DNA of 64,000 nt from Pseudonocardia alni. Its GTDB lineage: Bacteria; Actinomycetota; Actinomycetes; Mycobacteriales; Pseudonocardiaceae. Position numbers and translations under genes: made by a program. The stretch covers positions 1,922,001-1,986,000 of the forward strand of contig NZ_PHUJ01000003.1 in NCBI RefSeq assembly GCF_002813375.1. The letters run 5' to 3'. Positions 1 through 7,524 of the stretch are shown in pieces (the stretch's first letter is position 1; the number at the start of each line of letters is the position of its first letter). A model generated the notes under the pieces. The model did not search any database. It had not been told where the DNA came from and saw nothing but the letters and a program-made list of their open reading frames with translations.

Positions 1-263
1 TGGACCGAGCCGAACGCGTCGAGCACCGCGGCGAGGAGCTCCTCCGCCGCGGCCGGGGCGGCGATGTCGGCGGTGATGCCGACGGCCGTCGCCCCGGACG
101 GGTCGAGCCGCCCGGCCACCGCCCGGGCGGCGTCGCCGTCGAGGTCGGCGACGGCGACCCGGTGGCCGTCGACGTGCAGCCGTTCCACGACCGCCCGGCC
201 GAGCCCGTTGGCGCCGCCGGTGACAACGGCGACCGGCGCGCTCACGGCGTGCACAGCGCTCAC
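1..263 (-). CDS. iacE: SDR-family oxidoreductase, N-terminal part only (IacE-like)
   Basis: The translation from GTG 263 begins with a Rossmann nucleotide-binding segment containing TGGANGLGRAVV near residues 9-20, then an acidic residue in VADLDGD, the normal opening of a short-chain dehydrogenase/reductase. The gene runs off the left edge, so the catalytic Tyr-Lys part is not visible. Its GTG overlaps the TGA of the dioxygenase beta-subunit gene (GTGA), so it is translated as part of that operon. IacE-type SDRs act with IacA early in indole-3-acetate oxidation; cis-diol dehydrogenases of the benzoate type are the main alternative. The SDR call is firm from the motif; the iacE name rests on gene order. 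Confidence 0.8.
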   Translation of the reverse strand, partial: MSAVHAVSAPVAVVTGGANGLGRAVVERLHVDGHRVAVADLDGDAARAVAGRLDPSGATAVGITADIAAPAAAEELLAAVLDAFGSV

Positions 264-799
264 AGCAGGAACCCCGCGGCCGGGACGGCGCTCTCGCTGT
301 TCACCAGCCGGACCACCTTCTGCACGATCCGGTCGCCCGCGGGCCCGTCGGGGGCGAGCCGGATCCGGTGGCGCAGGTCGGCGGCCCACAGGTCGTGGCG
401 GTCGCGCTTGAACGCGACCAGCACCTGCGCGGAGCGGAGGACGACCTCGGTGCCGCCCGCCGGGCCGGTGACCGACTCGGGCACGAACCGGGACACCGTA
501 CGCACGGTGCGGGCAGCGTCGACGGCGGCGATGGCGTAGCCCTCGGTCATCCGCACGACGCGCATCTGCCGCATCCGGGCGTCGTCGTAGACCATGTTGA
601 GGGTGCCGTCGAAGTCCTCGGTATCGGGGTCGATCGGCACGACGTAGGTGGCGTCGTCGGTGTAGAGGCTCTCCCACCGCAGGTAGGCGGCCCGGTCGAG
701 CAGCTCGGCCTCACGCCAGACGAGCTCGATCGCGCGGACCACGGCGGGGTCGGTCGTCGGGACCGGCGCCGGGACCCTCTCGGGTGCCTCAGTCATCAC
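260..799 (-). CDS. iacD: Aromatic-ring-hydroxylating dioxygenase beta subunit (IacD-like)
   Basis: This 179-aa protein has the usual length and fold signature of the small, NTF2/SnoaL-like subunit of Rieske dioxygenases: an acidic N-terminal helix region (VWREAELLDRAAYLRWESLY), the conserved YTDDATYVVPI stretch, and a C-terminal RIVQKVVRLVNSE-like strand. The subunit is structural and packs with the alpha subunit in an alpha3beta3 or similar complex. Either GTG 799 or ATG 796 could be the start; GGAG lies about 7 nt before GTG 799. It overlaps the end of the alpha-subunit gene and the start of the SDR gene, so the three are translationally coupled. Substrate cannot be read from this subunit; the iacD assignment is from neighbours. 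Confidence 0.85.
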   Translation of the reverse strand: MMTEAPERVPAPVPTTDPAVVRAIELVWREAELLDRAAYLRWESLYTDDATYVVPIDPDTEDFDGTLNMVYDDARMRQMRVVRMTEGYAIAAVDAARTVRTVSRFVPESVTGPAGGTEVVLRSAQVLVAFKRDRHDLWAADLRHRIRLAPDGPAGDRIVQKVVRLVNSESAVPAAGFLL

Positions 800-2081
800 C
801 CATCATCTCCTTCCAGCGCCCGTAGGCGGCGCGCATGCCGGTCTCGTCCGTGACGTGCGCGGTGGGGTGCCCGTCGGCATCGGCCTTCTCCCGGGCCGAG
901 CCGCGGTTGATCAGGATCGGCATGTCGGGGGCGGCGGCCGCGCCGCGCTGCACCCGGTCCCAGCCCTCGGCGTCGTCGGGGGTGCCGAACCCGAACGGGC
1001 CCTGGAAGTGCTCGTGGATGCGCAGCCGGGCGCGGTTGACGGCGTCGAGCTCGGGCGGGCCGTCCGGGCCGATGGCGACGTGCTCGATGACGGTCTCGTC
1101 CACCGCGACCGGGCGCAGCACCCGGAAGAACGCCGCGGACAGCGACACGTTCGGGAACAGGTTCAGGTTGAACCCGGTGCCGTGCATCGCGCGCACGACC
1201 TTGCGGACCGCAGCCGGGTCCAGGGTGGCCGACAGCTCCTCGACCAGGCCGTCGAAGCGGGCCTGCAGGGGCTCGCTGCCGTCGTCGGCGTCGAGGTCGG
1301 AGTGGGCGGGCACCATCTGCATGACGCTGTGCCCGTGGCCGAGGTCGTGGGTGACCGCCGTCGGGTCGGTCATGAACGACATCATGTCGGCGGTCTCGGC
1401 GTCGACCGAGGCCATCCACGACCGGTGCACGATCGGGAAGTGGTAGCCGTCGGTGGTGTTCTCCAGCTGGATCTTCCAGTTCCCGCGGAAGGTGAACCGG
1501 TGCCTGCCCAGCACCTTGACCGGGTAGCCGCCGCCCTGCTTCATGAAGCGGTCGATCCACAGCCGGGCGTCGCCGAGGAAGGTCTCCAGCGGCTCGGCGT
1601 CCGGGTCGAGGGTCGCGAAGACCATGCCGCCGTAGGACTCGGTGCGGAGCCGGCGCAGCGACAGGTCCCGCTTCTCCAGTACGCCCTCGTAGCCGTCGGG
1701 GTAGGGGACGCCGCGCAATGCGCCGTCCAGGCCGTAGGACCAGGCGTGGTACGGGCAGGTGAAGCCGTTGGCGCGGCCCTGCGGCTTCTCACAGACGCTG
1801 GCGCCGCGGTGCCGGCAGCGGTTGAGCAGGGTACGGATCTCGCCCTTGCGGTCCCGGGTGACGATCACCGGCTGGCGGCCGACGTGGGTGGACTTGAAAG
1901 TACCCGGCCCGGGCAGCTCGCTGGTGTGGGCGACCCACACCCAGGCCCGTTCGAAGATGCGGGTCATCTCCAGCTCGAACAGCTCCGGGTCGGTGTAGAG
2001 GCGCCCGGCGACGCGGTCGGCGCGGACGAGGTCGGCGGCGGTGGGACCGGTGACGTCGGCACCGGTGACGTCGGTGCTCAT
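789..2081 (-). CDS. iacC: Rieske non-heme iron dioxygenase alpha subunit (IacC-like)
   Basis: The 430-aa protein has a Rieske [2Fe-2S] domain with C89-x-H91 and C109-x2-H112 (CRHRG and CPYHAW). A later ENTTDGYHFPIVH segment carries the Asp/His mononuclear-iron site. It is the catalytic subunit of a two-component ring-hydroxylating oxygenase needing an electron-transfer partner that is not in the visible part of the operon. The start at ATG 2081 overlaps the stop of the preceding small gene (ATGA); an upstream open extension is only read-through over that gene. Position after IacA and IacB homologues and before the beta subunit matches iac operons, where IacC/IacD act on an oxidised indole-acetate intermediate. 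A benzoate/anthranilate-type dioxygenase is the alternative if gene order is ignored. Confidence 0.87.
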   Translation of the reverse strand: MSTDVTGADVTGPTAADLVRADRVAGRLYTDPELFELEMTRIFERAWVWVAHTSELPGPGTFKSTHVGRQPVIVTRDRKGEIRTLLNRCRHRGASVCEKPQGRANGFTCPYHAWSYGLDGALRGVPYPDGYEGVLEKRDLSLRRLRTESYGGMVFATLDPDAEPLETFLGDARLWIDRFMKQGGGYPVKVLGRHRFTFRGNWKIQLENTTDGYHFPIVHRSWMASVDAETADMMSFMTDPTAVTHDLGHGHSVMQMVPAHSDLDADDGSEPLQARFDGLVEELSATLDPAAVRKVVRAMHGTGFNLNLFPNVSLSAAFFRVLRPVAVDETVIEHVAIGPDGPPELDAVNRARLRIHEHFQGPFGFGTPDDAEGWDRVQRGAAAAPDMPILINRGSAREKADADGHPTAHVTDETGMRAAYGRWKEMMGDD

Positions 2082-2473
2082 CGGGCGTCCCCCCGGGTGG
2101 GCAGCGCGACGTCCTCGCGGACGGTCAGGGCGCGGCCGATCCGGGCCTCGACCTTCGCGAAGCGCCAGAGCTTCGCGTCGCCGTCGCCGACCCCGGTGGT
2201 GCGGAACAGGTTGCAGGCGGCCTTGACGGTGTCGGCGGTGTCGACGTCGGCCAGCAGGTAGCAGGTCCACGGCCAGCCGTCCGACGGGCCGACCATGTGC
2301 GAGTCGTCGTCGATGTCGCCGATGAAGTCGACCCCGGGCAGGGCCTTGATGCCGTCCATCATGGACACGAATGCGGCCCAGACGTCACCGGTGGTGATGC
2401 CGTCGGTGGGCAGGTCGAAGAAGTTCTGGTTGATGCCGATGCAGAACAGCACCCGCAGCGGTGGGGCGGCCAT
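2078..2473 (-). CDS. iacB: IacB-like small protein
   Basis: A 131-aa soluble protein with no signal peptide or membrane segment. Its N-terminus (VLFCIGINQNFFDL) and the central MVGPSDGWPWTCYLLADV stretch fit, from memory, the small IacB proteins of indole-acetate degraders, whose biochemical role is poorly defined. It sits between the IacA-like flavoprotein gene and the Rieske alpha-subunit gene, the position iacB has in proteobacterial clusters, and its TGA overlaps the next start as ATGA. The beta-strand-rich pattern and absence of catalytic motifs would suit a small accessory or ferredoxin-like alpha/beta-barrel protein, but that is a guess. The family call is moderately sure; the function is not known from sequence. 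Confidence 0.7.
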   Translation of the reverse strand: MAAPPLRVLFCIGINQNFFDLPTDGITTGDVWAAFVSMMDGIKALPGVDFIGDIDDDSHMVGPSDGWPWTCYLLADVDTADTVKAACNLFRTTGVGDGDAKLWRFAKVEARIGRALTVREDVALPTRGDAR

Positions 2474-2512
2474 GACGGTCTCCTCGGGGTGTCGGGTCGG
2501 GACGGGTGTCGG

Positions 2513-3715
2513 TCAGCGGAAGCCGGGCGTGGTGGCCGGCAGCCCCATCAGGACGGCGCCGGCGGCGTCGAACACCGCGGGGCCGAGGAAGGCGTGCTGC
2601 TTGGGCACCAGCGCGTCACCGGCCAGGTCCTGCAGCGGGTGGGTGGTGGCGATCGGCGCCGTGCCGGAGACCTCGATGAGGTCCGCGACGACGTCGGAGG
2701 CGGTCCGCGCCAGGTGCGCGGAGGCGAGCCGCAGCTCGGCGTTCTGCCGGTCGGTTGCCGGGTCACCGGCGAGCACGGTGTCCCACACCTGCCCGGTGGC
2801 CTCGTGGAACCAGGCGCGTGCCGACCGCAGCGACGCCTCGGCGCGGGCGACGGCGTCGCGGTAGTACGCCCGGTCCGCCAGCTTGGGCGCACCGGTGACC
2901 CCGGCGTAGCCGCCGCCGACCCGGACCGCGTGGTCCAGCGCGGCCCGCGCGACCCCGGCGCCGACGACGGCGAGCACCTGGGCGGCGTAGGCGATGGTCG
3001 GGTACCGGTAGAGCGGCTCGTCGACGGTCGGGGTGCCGCCGCGCACGAACGTCCACTCCCGTGGCACCTCGACCCCGCGCACGACCAGGTCGAACGACCC
3101 GGTGCCGCGCATCCCGACGACGTCCCACTCGGGGACGATCTCGACCTGGTCCGGGCGCAGGACCGCGGTGCGGGGCTTGCCGCCGGAGTCGTCGTCGCCG
3201 GGCATCCCGACGCCGAGCACGTCGGCGCCGGTGCAGCCGCTGGCGAAGCGCCAGCGGCCGTCGAGCCGGTAGCCGGTGGGGGTCGGCTCACCGGACTGCG
3301 GCGGGAACAGTGCCCCGGCGAACGCGACGTCCGGGCCGTCGGCGTAGAGCCGGGCCTGGGTCTCCAGCGGCAGCGCGGCCAGGTACACCAGCGCGGAGCC
3401 GAAGCTCGCGACCCAGCCGGTCGAGCCGTCGACGGCCGAGATCCGCTCGATGCGGTCCAGGAACTCCGCAGGCGGCTGCGGGGCTCCCCCGAAACGGGCC
3501 GGGGTGGCGCTGCGGTAGATGCCTGCCGCTTTCAGCGTGGTGACGAAGTCCTTCGGGACGAAACGCTGCTCGCGGAACTCCGTGCGGCGCACCGCGAGCT
3601 CGGCGAGCATCGCGTCGAAGGCCGCCTCCGACCCGGTCGCCGGCGTGGCCGCGGGCACCCCGGAACCGATGACGGCCCCGTCCTGAACGGCCCCGACGAA
3701 CTGTGTGCTCACCAT
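2513..3715 (-). CDS. iacA: Acyl-CoA-dehydrogenase-fold flavin monooxygenase (IacA-like)
   Basis: This 400-aa protein has the acyl-CoA dehydrogenase fold as used by flavin-dependent monooxygenases: an N-terminal helical domain with the ARFGG turn near residue 74, a central beta domain with the DVVGMRGTGSFDL segment, and a C-terminal helical bundle ending in PLQDLAGDALVPKQHAFLG. IacA enzymes hydroxylate indole-3-acetate using reduced flavin from a partner reductase, and such a reductase lies at 5510-6016. A strong AAGGAGGT stands just before ATG 3715; the second codon is GTG and may be the actual start. It is the first gene of the minus-strand operon and has a candidate activator box upstream. 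DszC/HpaB-like hydroxylases on other substrates are the alternative. Confidence 0.78.
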   Translation of the reverse strand: MVSTQFVGAVQDGAVIGSGVPAATPATGSEAAFDAMLAELAVRRTEFREQRFVPKDFVTTLKAAGIYRSATPARFGGAPQPPAEFLDRIERISAVDGSTGWVASFGSALVYLAALPLETQARLYADGPDVAFAGALFPPQSGEPTPTGYRLDGRWRFASGCTGADVLGVGMPGDDDSGGKPRTAVLRPDQVEIVPEWDVVGMRGTGSFDLVVRGVEVPREWTFVRGGTPTVDEPLYRYPTIAYAAQVLAVVGAGVARAALDHAVRVGGGYAGVTGAPKLADRAYYRDAVARAEASLRSARAWFHEATGQVWDTVLAGDPATDRQNAELRLASAHLARTASDVVADLIEVSGTAPIATTHPLQDLAGDALVPKQHAFLGPAVFDAAGAVLMGLPATTPGFR

Positions 3716-3821
3716 CGCACCTCCTTCTCGATTCGCTTTCCGACATCGAGAGTAGGAATTCCGGTGACGTGCCAGGAATCGGCAACGGCCCCCGCCCGGA
3801 TAGGGATGCTCCGCAGTGGCG

Positions 3822-3837
3822 CTAGGGGATTCCTTCA
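3822..3837 (-). promoter_or_regulatory. Candidate activator box upstream of the iacA operon
   Basis: Read on the minus strand the sequence is TGAAGGAATCCCCTAG. Nearly the same 16-mer is found at 5403-5418 and, more loosely, at 13718-13733, i.e. at all three promoter regions of this catabolic block. A partial copy (TAGGGAT on the plus strand) lies nearby at 3801-3807. It is about 107 bp upstream of iacA. Inferred target of the FixJ-type response regulator at 7525-8169. Confidence 0.4.
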
Positions 3838-3870
3838 GCGCGGTCCGCGGTCGCCCCCGCCTAGGCTGGG

Positions 3871-5418
3871 GTGGTGGACGAGGTCGAGCAGAAGGTCGAG
3901 CCGCAGGCCCCGGAGCTCGTGACCGGTGACTTCGTCGCGATGATGCGGGCGACCACGATGTGTGTACTGCTGCACGACGCGGCGACGAAGAACATCCTGT
4001 GGGCCAACCCGTCGGCGTGCCGGCTGCTGGGCTGGAGCCTCGCCGAGCTGCGCCCGCTCAAGGCCAACCACATGTCCAGCACCGCCCCGCAGTACCACCG
4101 GGTGCTGGGCCGGGCCTGGCTGCACGAGGCCGTGGAGCGGGGCAGCAACCGCATCGAGTGGCACTACCGCACGCGCACCGGGCGGGTGGTGCCGACCGAC
4201 GCCGTCGCGGTGCGGGTGGAGCTGGCGCAGGGGCCCGCGGTGCTCGTGCAGTTCCGCGACATCGAGCACGAGCTGGGCGTGGAACGCCAGCTGCGGCGCA
4301 CCACGTCCTCGATCGACGCGCTGGCCCGCCACACCTCCACGATCGCGCTCACCCTGGACCCGTCGGGTCTGATCCGGTTCGCCACCGACACCGCGCTGGA
4401 GCTGTTCGGGATGGACCCGGGCGCCCCGCTCGGGCACCTGGACCGGTACGGGCGGCTGCGCCGCGACGGCCGCCCGGCGGCGCTCGCGGAGCTGGTCGGG
4501 TCGGCCGACCCGACCGTGCCCGTACAGCTGGAGGTGCCCGGCAGCACGGGCGGGCCGGTGTGGCTGGAGGGCACCCTCGAGCGGCTGGCCGAGACCCCCG
4601 AGGACGACACCGGCCCCGCGTCCGGGCTGCTCATGATCCTGCACGACGTGTCGGGGCGGGTCCTCGCCGAGGCGGCCCGCGAGCGAGCCGCGCACCGGGA
4701 GAACTATCTGGCCCGCTACACCGCGATGGGCGACATGGCGATGGCGATCGCGCACGAGCTGGGACAGCCGCTGGCCGCCGCCGGGAACTTCCTCGACGGC
4801 ACCCGCCGGCACACCGAGGAGCTGGCCCGGGGCGGCGCACTCCCGGCCACCGACGCCGACCGGCTCGGCTACGGCCTGGGCAGCGCGCTGCGTCAGCTCG
4901 GCCGGGCGAGCGCGATCGTCGCGGCGGTGCGGGCGTTCGTCGGGCACCTGGAGCACACCGAACAGGTCCTCGACCTGCACGACGTGCTCGACGACTGCCT
5001 GTGGTTCGTCGGGCTGCGGGCCGACCCGGCCGGGGTTCGGGTACGGGTGGAGCGCCGTCCGGGGCCGCTGCGGGCGCGCTGCGAGCGGGTGCTGACCGGG
5101 CAGGTCCTGCTGAACCTGTGCTTCAACGCGGTCGAGGAGATGGCCGAGCTCCCACCGGAGCGCCGCGAGCTGGTCGTGACCACCGCCGTCGACGGCGACG
5201 AGGCCGTGGTCACCGTGGCCGACCGCGGGCGCGGGATCGACCGGGACCCGTTCGCGGAGTCGTTCTCCTCCAAGGAGCACGGCAGCGGAATCGGGCTGGC
5301 GCTGAGCTACCGGATCATCACCCGCCAGCACGGCCGGATCTGGGCCGTCCCGCGCGACGGCGGCGGCACCCGTTTCGGATTCGCCCTCCCGTCGGTGCCG
5401 GATGAAGGAAATCCCTAG
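3871..5418 (+). CDS. PAS-domain sensor histidine kinase
   Basis: A 515-aa kinase without membrane segments, so a cytosolic sensor. Residues about 20-135 form a PAS domain (NILWANPSACRLLGWS, RTRTGRVVPTDAVAVRV); a second PAS-like segment follows at about 150-262. The phospho-acceptor is H295 in MAIAHELGQPLAAAGN, the FixL/TodS-like H-box. The ATP-binding domain has the N box (NLCFNAVEEM), G1 (DRGRGID) and G2 (GSGIGLALSYRI). GTG 3871 or GTG 3874 is the start. It reads away from iacA and toward the flavin reductase, and its partner is most likely the response regulator at 7525-8169. Such PAS kinases often sense an aromatic substrate, here possibly an indole or aryl acetate. The last 16 bases of the gene form the box upstream of the next gene. 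Confidence 0.88.
   Translation: MVDEVEQKVEPQAPELVTGDFVAMMRATTMCVLLHDAATKNILWANPSACRLLGWSLAELRPLKANHMSSTAPQYHRVLGRAWLHEAVERGSNRIEWHYRTRTGRVVPTDAVAVRVELAQGPAVLVQFRDIEHELGVERQLRRTTSSIDALARHTSTIALTLDPSGLIRFATDTALELFGMDPGAPLGHLDRYGRLRRDGRPAALAELVGSADPTVPVQLEVPGSTGGPVWLEGTLERLAETPEDDTGPASGLLMILHDVSGRVLAEAARERAAHRENYLARYTAMGDMAMAIAHELGQPLAAAGNFLDGTRRHTEELARGGALPATDADRLGYGLGSALRQLGRASAIVAAVRAFVGHLEHTEQVLDLHDVLDDCLWFVGLRADPAGVRVRVERRPGPLRARCERVLTGQVLLNLCFNAVEEMAELPPERRELVVTTAVDGDEAVVTVADRGRGIDRDPFAESFSSKEHGSGIGLALSYRIITRQHGRIWAVPRDGGGTRFGFALPSVPDEGNP
5403..5418 (+). promoter_or_regulatory. Candidate activator box overlapping the kinase stop codon
   Basis: TGAAGGAAATCCCTAG ends with the kinase's TAG stop and lies 92 bp before the flavin reductase start. 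It matches the minus-strand box before iacA at 14 of 16 positions. A possible -10 element, TAGCGT, lies at 5464-5469, and an almost identical CCTAGCGTCGG occurs upstream of the intradiol dioxygenase at 13778-13788. Confidence 0.4.
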
Positions 5419-5509
5419 TCGGTTCCGGATGACTCTCGATATCGGGGCGACGCGTTCCGCCCGTAGCGTCGGACCGGTCGAGAACCGTCCGAGAACACCG
5501 GAGGACATC

Positions 5510-6016
5510 GTGTCCGAGCCGTCCACATCCGATTTCCGTGCCGCGATGGCGAACCTGTCCGCGGCGGTCAACGTGATCACCACCGACGGGCCGCTCGGGC
5601 GGGCCGGGATGACCGTGAGTGCGGCCTGCTCGGTCACCGACACCCCGCCGACGGTGCTGGTGTGCGTCAACCGCTCCAGCCGCTCGCACGCGGTGCTCGT
5701 CGGCAACGGACGGATCTGTGTGAACGTGCTCGGCGACGACCACGCCGACCTCGCGATGCATTTCGCCGGCGCGACCCGGGTGCCGACCGCCGAGCGGTTC
5801 GCCACCGGCTCCTGGGACCACGACACGCACGGCGTCCCGGTGCTGCGCGACGCGGCCGCGGCGCTCGTCGGCACCGTGCGCAGCGCCCGGGACCAGGGCA
5901 CCCACACCGTGCTGTTCGTCGAGGTCGACCACGTCTCCACCCGCGACGGGGGTGGCGGGCTCGTGTACTTCCAGCGGTCCTTCCACCCCGTCGGCACCTC
6001 CCGCCTGTCCGCCTGA
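5510..6016 (+). CDS. iacG: Flavin reductase (IacG/HpaC family)
   Basis: A 168-aa protein of the flavin-reductase-like, FMN-binding split-barrel family. The signature blocks are MANLSAAVNVITTDG at the N-terminus, GMTVSAACSVTDTPPTVLVCVN, and the C-terminal VLFVEVDHVSTRDGGGGLVYFQRSFHPV. It reduces FMN or FAD with NAD(P)H and passes the reduced flavin to a partner monooxygenase, most simply the IacA-like protein transcribed on the other strand. The start GTG 5510 has GGAGG five bases upstream; an open extension to 5402 lies over the promoter box and is rejected. First gene of a plus-strand unit with the 91-aa protein and amidase. iac clusters normally carry such a reductase as iacG. Confidence 0.84.
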   Translation: MSEPSTSDFRAAMANLSAAVNVITTDGPLGRAGMTVSAACSVTDTPPTVLVCVNRSSRSHAVLVGNGRICVNVLGDDHADLAMHFAGATRVPTAERFATGSWDHDTHGVPVLRDAAAALVGTVRSARDQGTHTVLFVEVDHVSTRDGGGGLVYFQRSFHPVGTSRLSA

Positions 6017-6037
6017 CCCACCACGCGAGGAGCGCCC

Positions 6038-6313
6038 GTGACCACGTCCGCACCGCCGACCCGGCTGACCCTGACCTGCTACGTCGACACCCACGGCTAC
6101 GGCTGGCGCCACGTCGACCTGTTCGAGCACGACGCGGACGGCCGGGAGCTGGGCTGGGTGCACTGGCAGGTCGGCGCGGACGGTCCGGACGCCGCCGACG
6201 CCGCCACCGCCCGGATGGAGCCACACCTGCGCCGCACCGGACCGTGGCGGCACCGGGTCGGGCCGAGCGGTACCGACTTCTGGGAGGCCGACGCCCGGTG
6301 GGTGCGCCCGTGA
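6038..6313 (+). CDS. Conserved-looking hypothetical protein, 91 aa
   Basis: I do not recognise a family. The product is 91 aa, soluble, rich in His, Trp and Asp (TCYVDTHGYGWRHVDLF near residues 13-29 and GWVHWQVGAD near 39-48), with no Cys pair, signal peptide or membrane segment. ATG is absent; GTG 6038 follows GAGGAGCGCCC, a clear ribosome binding site. The TGA overlaps the amidase GTG (GTGA), so it is part of the flavin reductase-amidase operon and probably acts in the same pathway. The regular alternation of polar and aromatic residues suggests a small beta sheet. Real coding is likely because of the tight overlaps on its 3' side and consistent codon use. Confidence 0.68.
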   Translation: MTTSAPPTRLTLTCYVDTHGYGWRHVDLFEHDADGRELGWVHWQVGADGPDAADAATARMEPHLRRTGPWRHRVGPSGTDFWEADARWVRP

Positions 6314-7521
6314 GCCCCTGGTCGCTGCGCGACACCCTCGCCGCCGGGACGCACGGCGCCCTCGGCCGGGCCCGGGACGCGATCACCGCGACCGAGCCCG
6401 ACGTCCGCGCCTGGGTCGAGTTCGCCCCGGAGCCCACCGGGCCGCGCTCCGGCCCGCTCGGCGGCGTCCCGCTCGGGGTGAAGGACATCGTCGACGTCGC
6501 CGGGCTCCCGACGCGCTGCGGTTCGGTGCTGCGCGCCGGAGCCGCCCCGGCCGTCGCGGACGCCGCGATCGTCGCCGCCTGGCGGCGCGCCGGCGCGGTC
6601 CCGGTCGGCAAGACCGTGACCACCGAGTTCGCCTACTTCTCCCCCGGGCCGACCGCCAACCCGGCGGCGCCCGGTCACACCCCGGGCGGCTCGTCCAGCG
6701 GGTCCGCGGCCGCCGTCGCCGCCGGGCACGTGCCGCTGGCGCTCGGCTCGCAGACGGCCGGGTCGGTGACCCGGCCCGCCGCCTACTGCGGGGTGGCCGC
6801 GCTGGTGATGAGCCGCGGCCGGTTCCCGGTCGACGGTGTCACCGGGCTCGCCCCCAGCCTGGACTCCCACGGCGTGCTGGCCGCCCGGGTCGACGACCTC
6901 GCCGCCGCCTGGGCGGCACTGACCGGCGAGCCGGACCCGGCGGGACGGACGCCCCGCACGCCGCGGTTGCTGCTGTGCACGGCCGGACCGCTCGAACCGC
7001 CGATGCGGGCCGCGCTGGCCGGCGCGGCGGAGCGGCTGCGGGCGGCCGGGACGGTCGTCGACCTGCTGGACGCGGCCGACGTGGACGCGCTCACCGCCGC
7101 GCACCCCGTCGTCATGGCCTACGAGGCCGCGCGCGAGCGCGCCGTGGAACTGGCCCACCCCGGGTCGCTGAGCGTGCCGCTGGCGGAGCTGCTGCATCGC
7201 GGCGCGGCGATGCCGGAGACGGAGTACCGCGCCGCACTCGGCCGGGTCGCGCGGCACGGCGAGGCGCTGGCCGCGGCCACCCACGGCTACGACGCGGTGC
7301 TCGCCGCCGCCGCCCCGGGACCCGCGCCACGCGGCCTGGACGCCACCGGGGACCCGGTGTGCAGCCGCGCCTGGCAGGCGCTCGGCCGGCCTGCGGTCAC
7401 CGTGCCCGGCCTGCGCGACGACGCGGGGCTCCCGCTCGGGCTGCAGCTCGTCGGGCACGCCGGACACGACGGGGACCTGCTCGCCACCGGGTGCGGGGTC
7501 GAGCAGGTCCTGCGGGCGTGA
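6310..7521 (+). CDS. iacH: Amidase-signature hydrolase (IacH-like)
   Basis: A 403-aa amidase-signature protein. The Ser-cisSer-Lys triad is visible: K58 in GVPLGVKDIVDVAG, the cis-Ser within GGSSSGSAAAVAAG (residues 126-139), and the nucleophile S152 in GSQTAGSVTRPAAYCG. It hydrolyses an amide bond; in iac loci the IacH amidase is thought to act on a pathway intermediate or conjugate, though its step is not settled. It starts at GTG 6310, overlapping the stop of the 91-aa gene. The length is a little under the 450-500 aa common for the family, with a compact C-terminal part. It converges on the response regulator gene, leaving only three bases between the two stops. Confidence 0.83.
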   Translation: MSPWSLRDTLAAGTHGALGRARDAITATEPDVRAWVEFAPEPTGPRSGPLGGVPLGVKDIVDVAGLPTRCGSVLRAGAAPAVADAAIVAAWRRAGAVPVGKTVTTEFAYFSPGPTANPAAPGHTPGGSSSGSAAAVAAGHVPLALGSQTAGSVTRPAAYCGVAALVMSRGRFPVDGVTGLAPSLDSHGVLAARVDDLAAAWAALTGEPDPAGRTPRTPRLLLCTAGPLEPPMRAALAGAAERLRAAGTVVDLLDAADVDALTAAHPVVMAYEAARERAVELAHPGSLSVPLAELLHRGAAMPETEYRAALGRVARHGEALAAATHGYDAVLAAAAPGPAPRGLDATGDPVCSRAWQALGRPAVTVPGLRDDAGLPLGLQLVGHAGHDGDLLATGCGVEQVLRA

Positions 7522-7524
7522 GGG

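Noticed and set aside
789-2270. Longer start for the Rieske alpha subunit upstream of 2081
   Set aside because: The extra 63 residues read through the IacB-like gene in another frame and are Arg-rich; ATG 2081 has the ATGA overlap and the family's N-terminus.
3835-6045. A very long open frame on the minus strand antisense to the kinase and flavin reductase
   Set aside because: It is an effect of high GC: low-complexity Arg/Gly/Val-rich translation with no family motif, whereas the plus strand encodes clear kinase and reductase domains.
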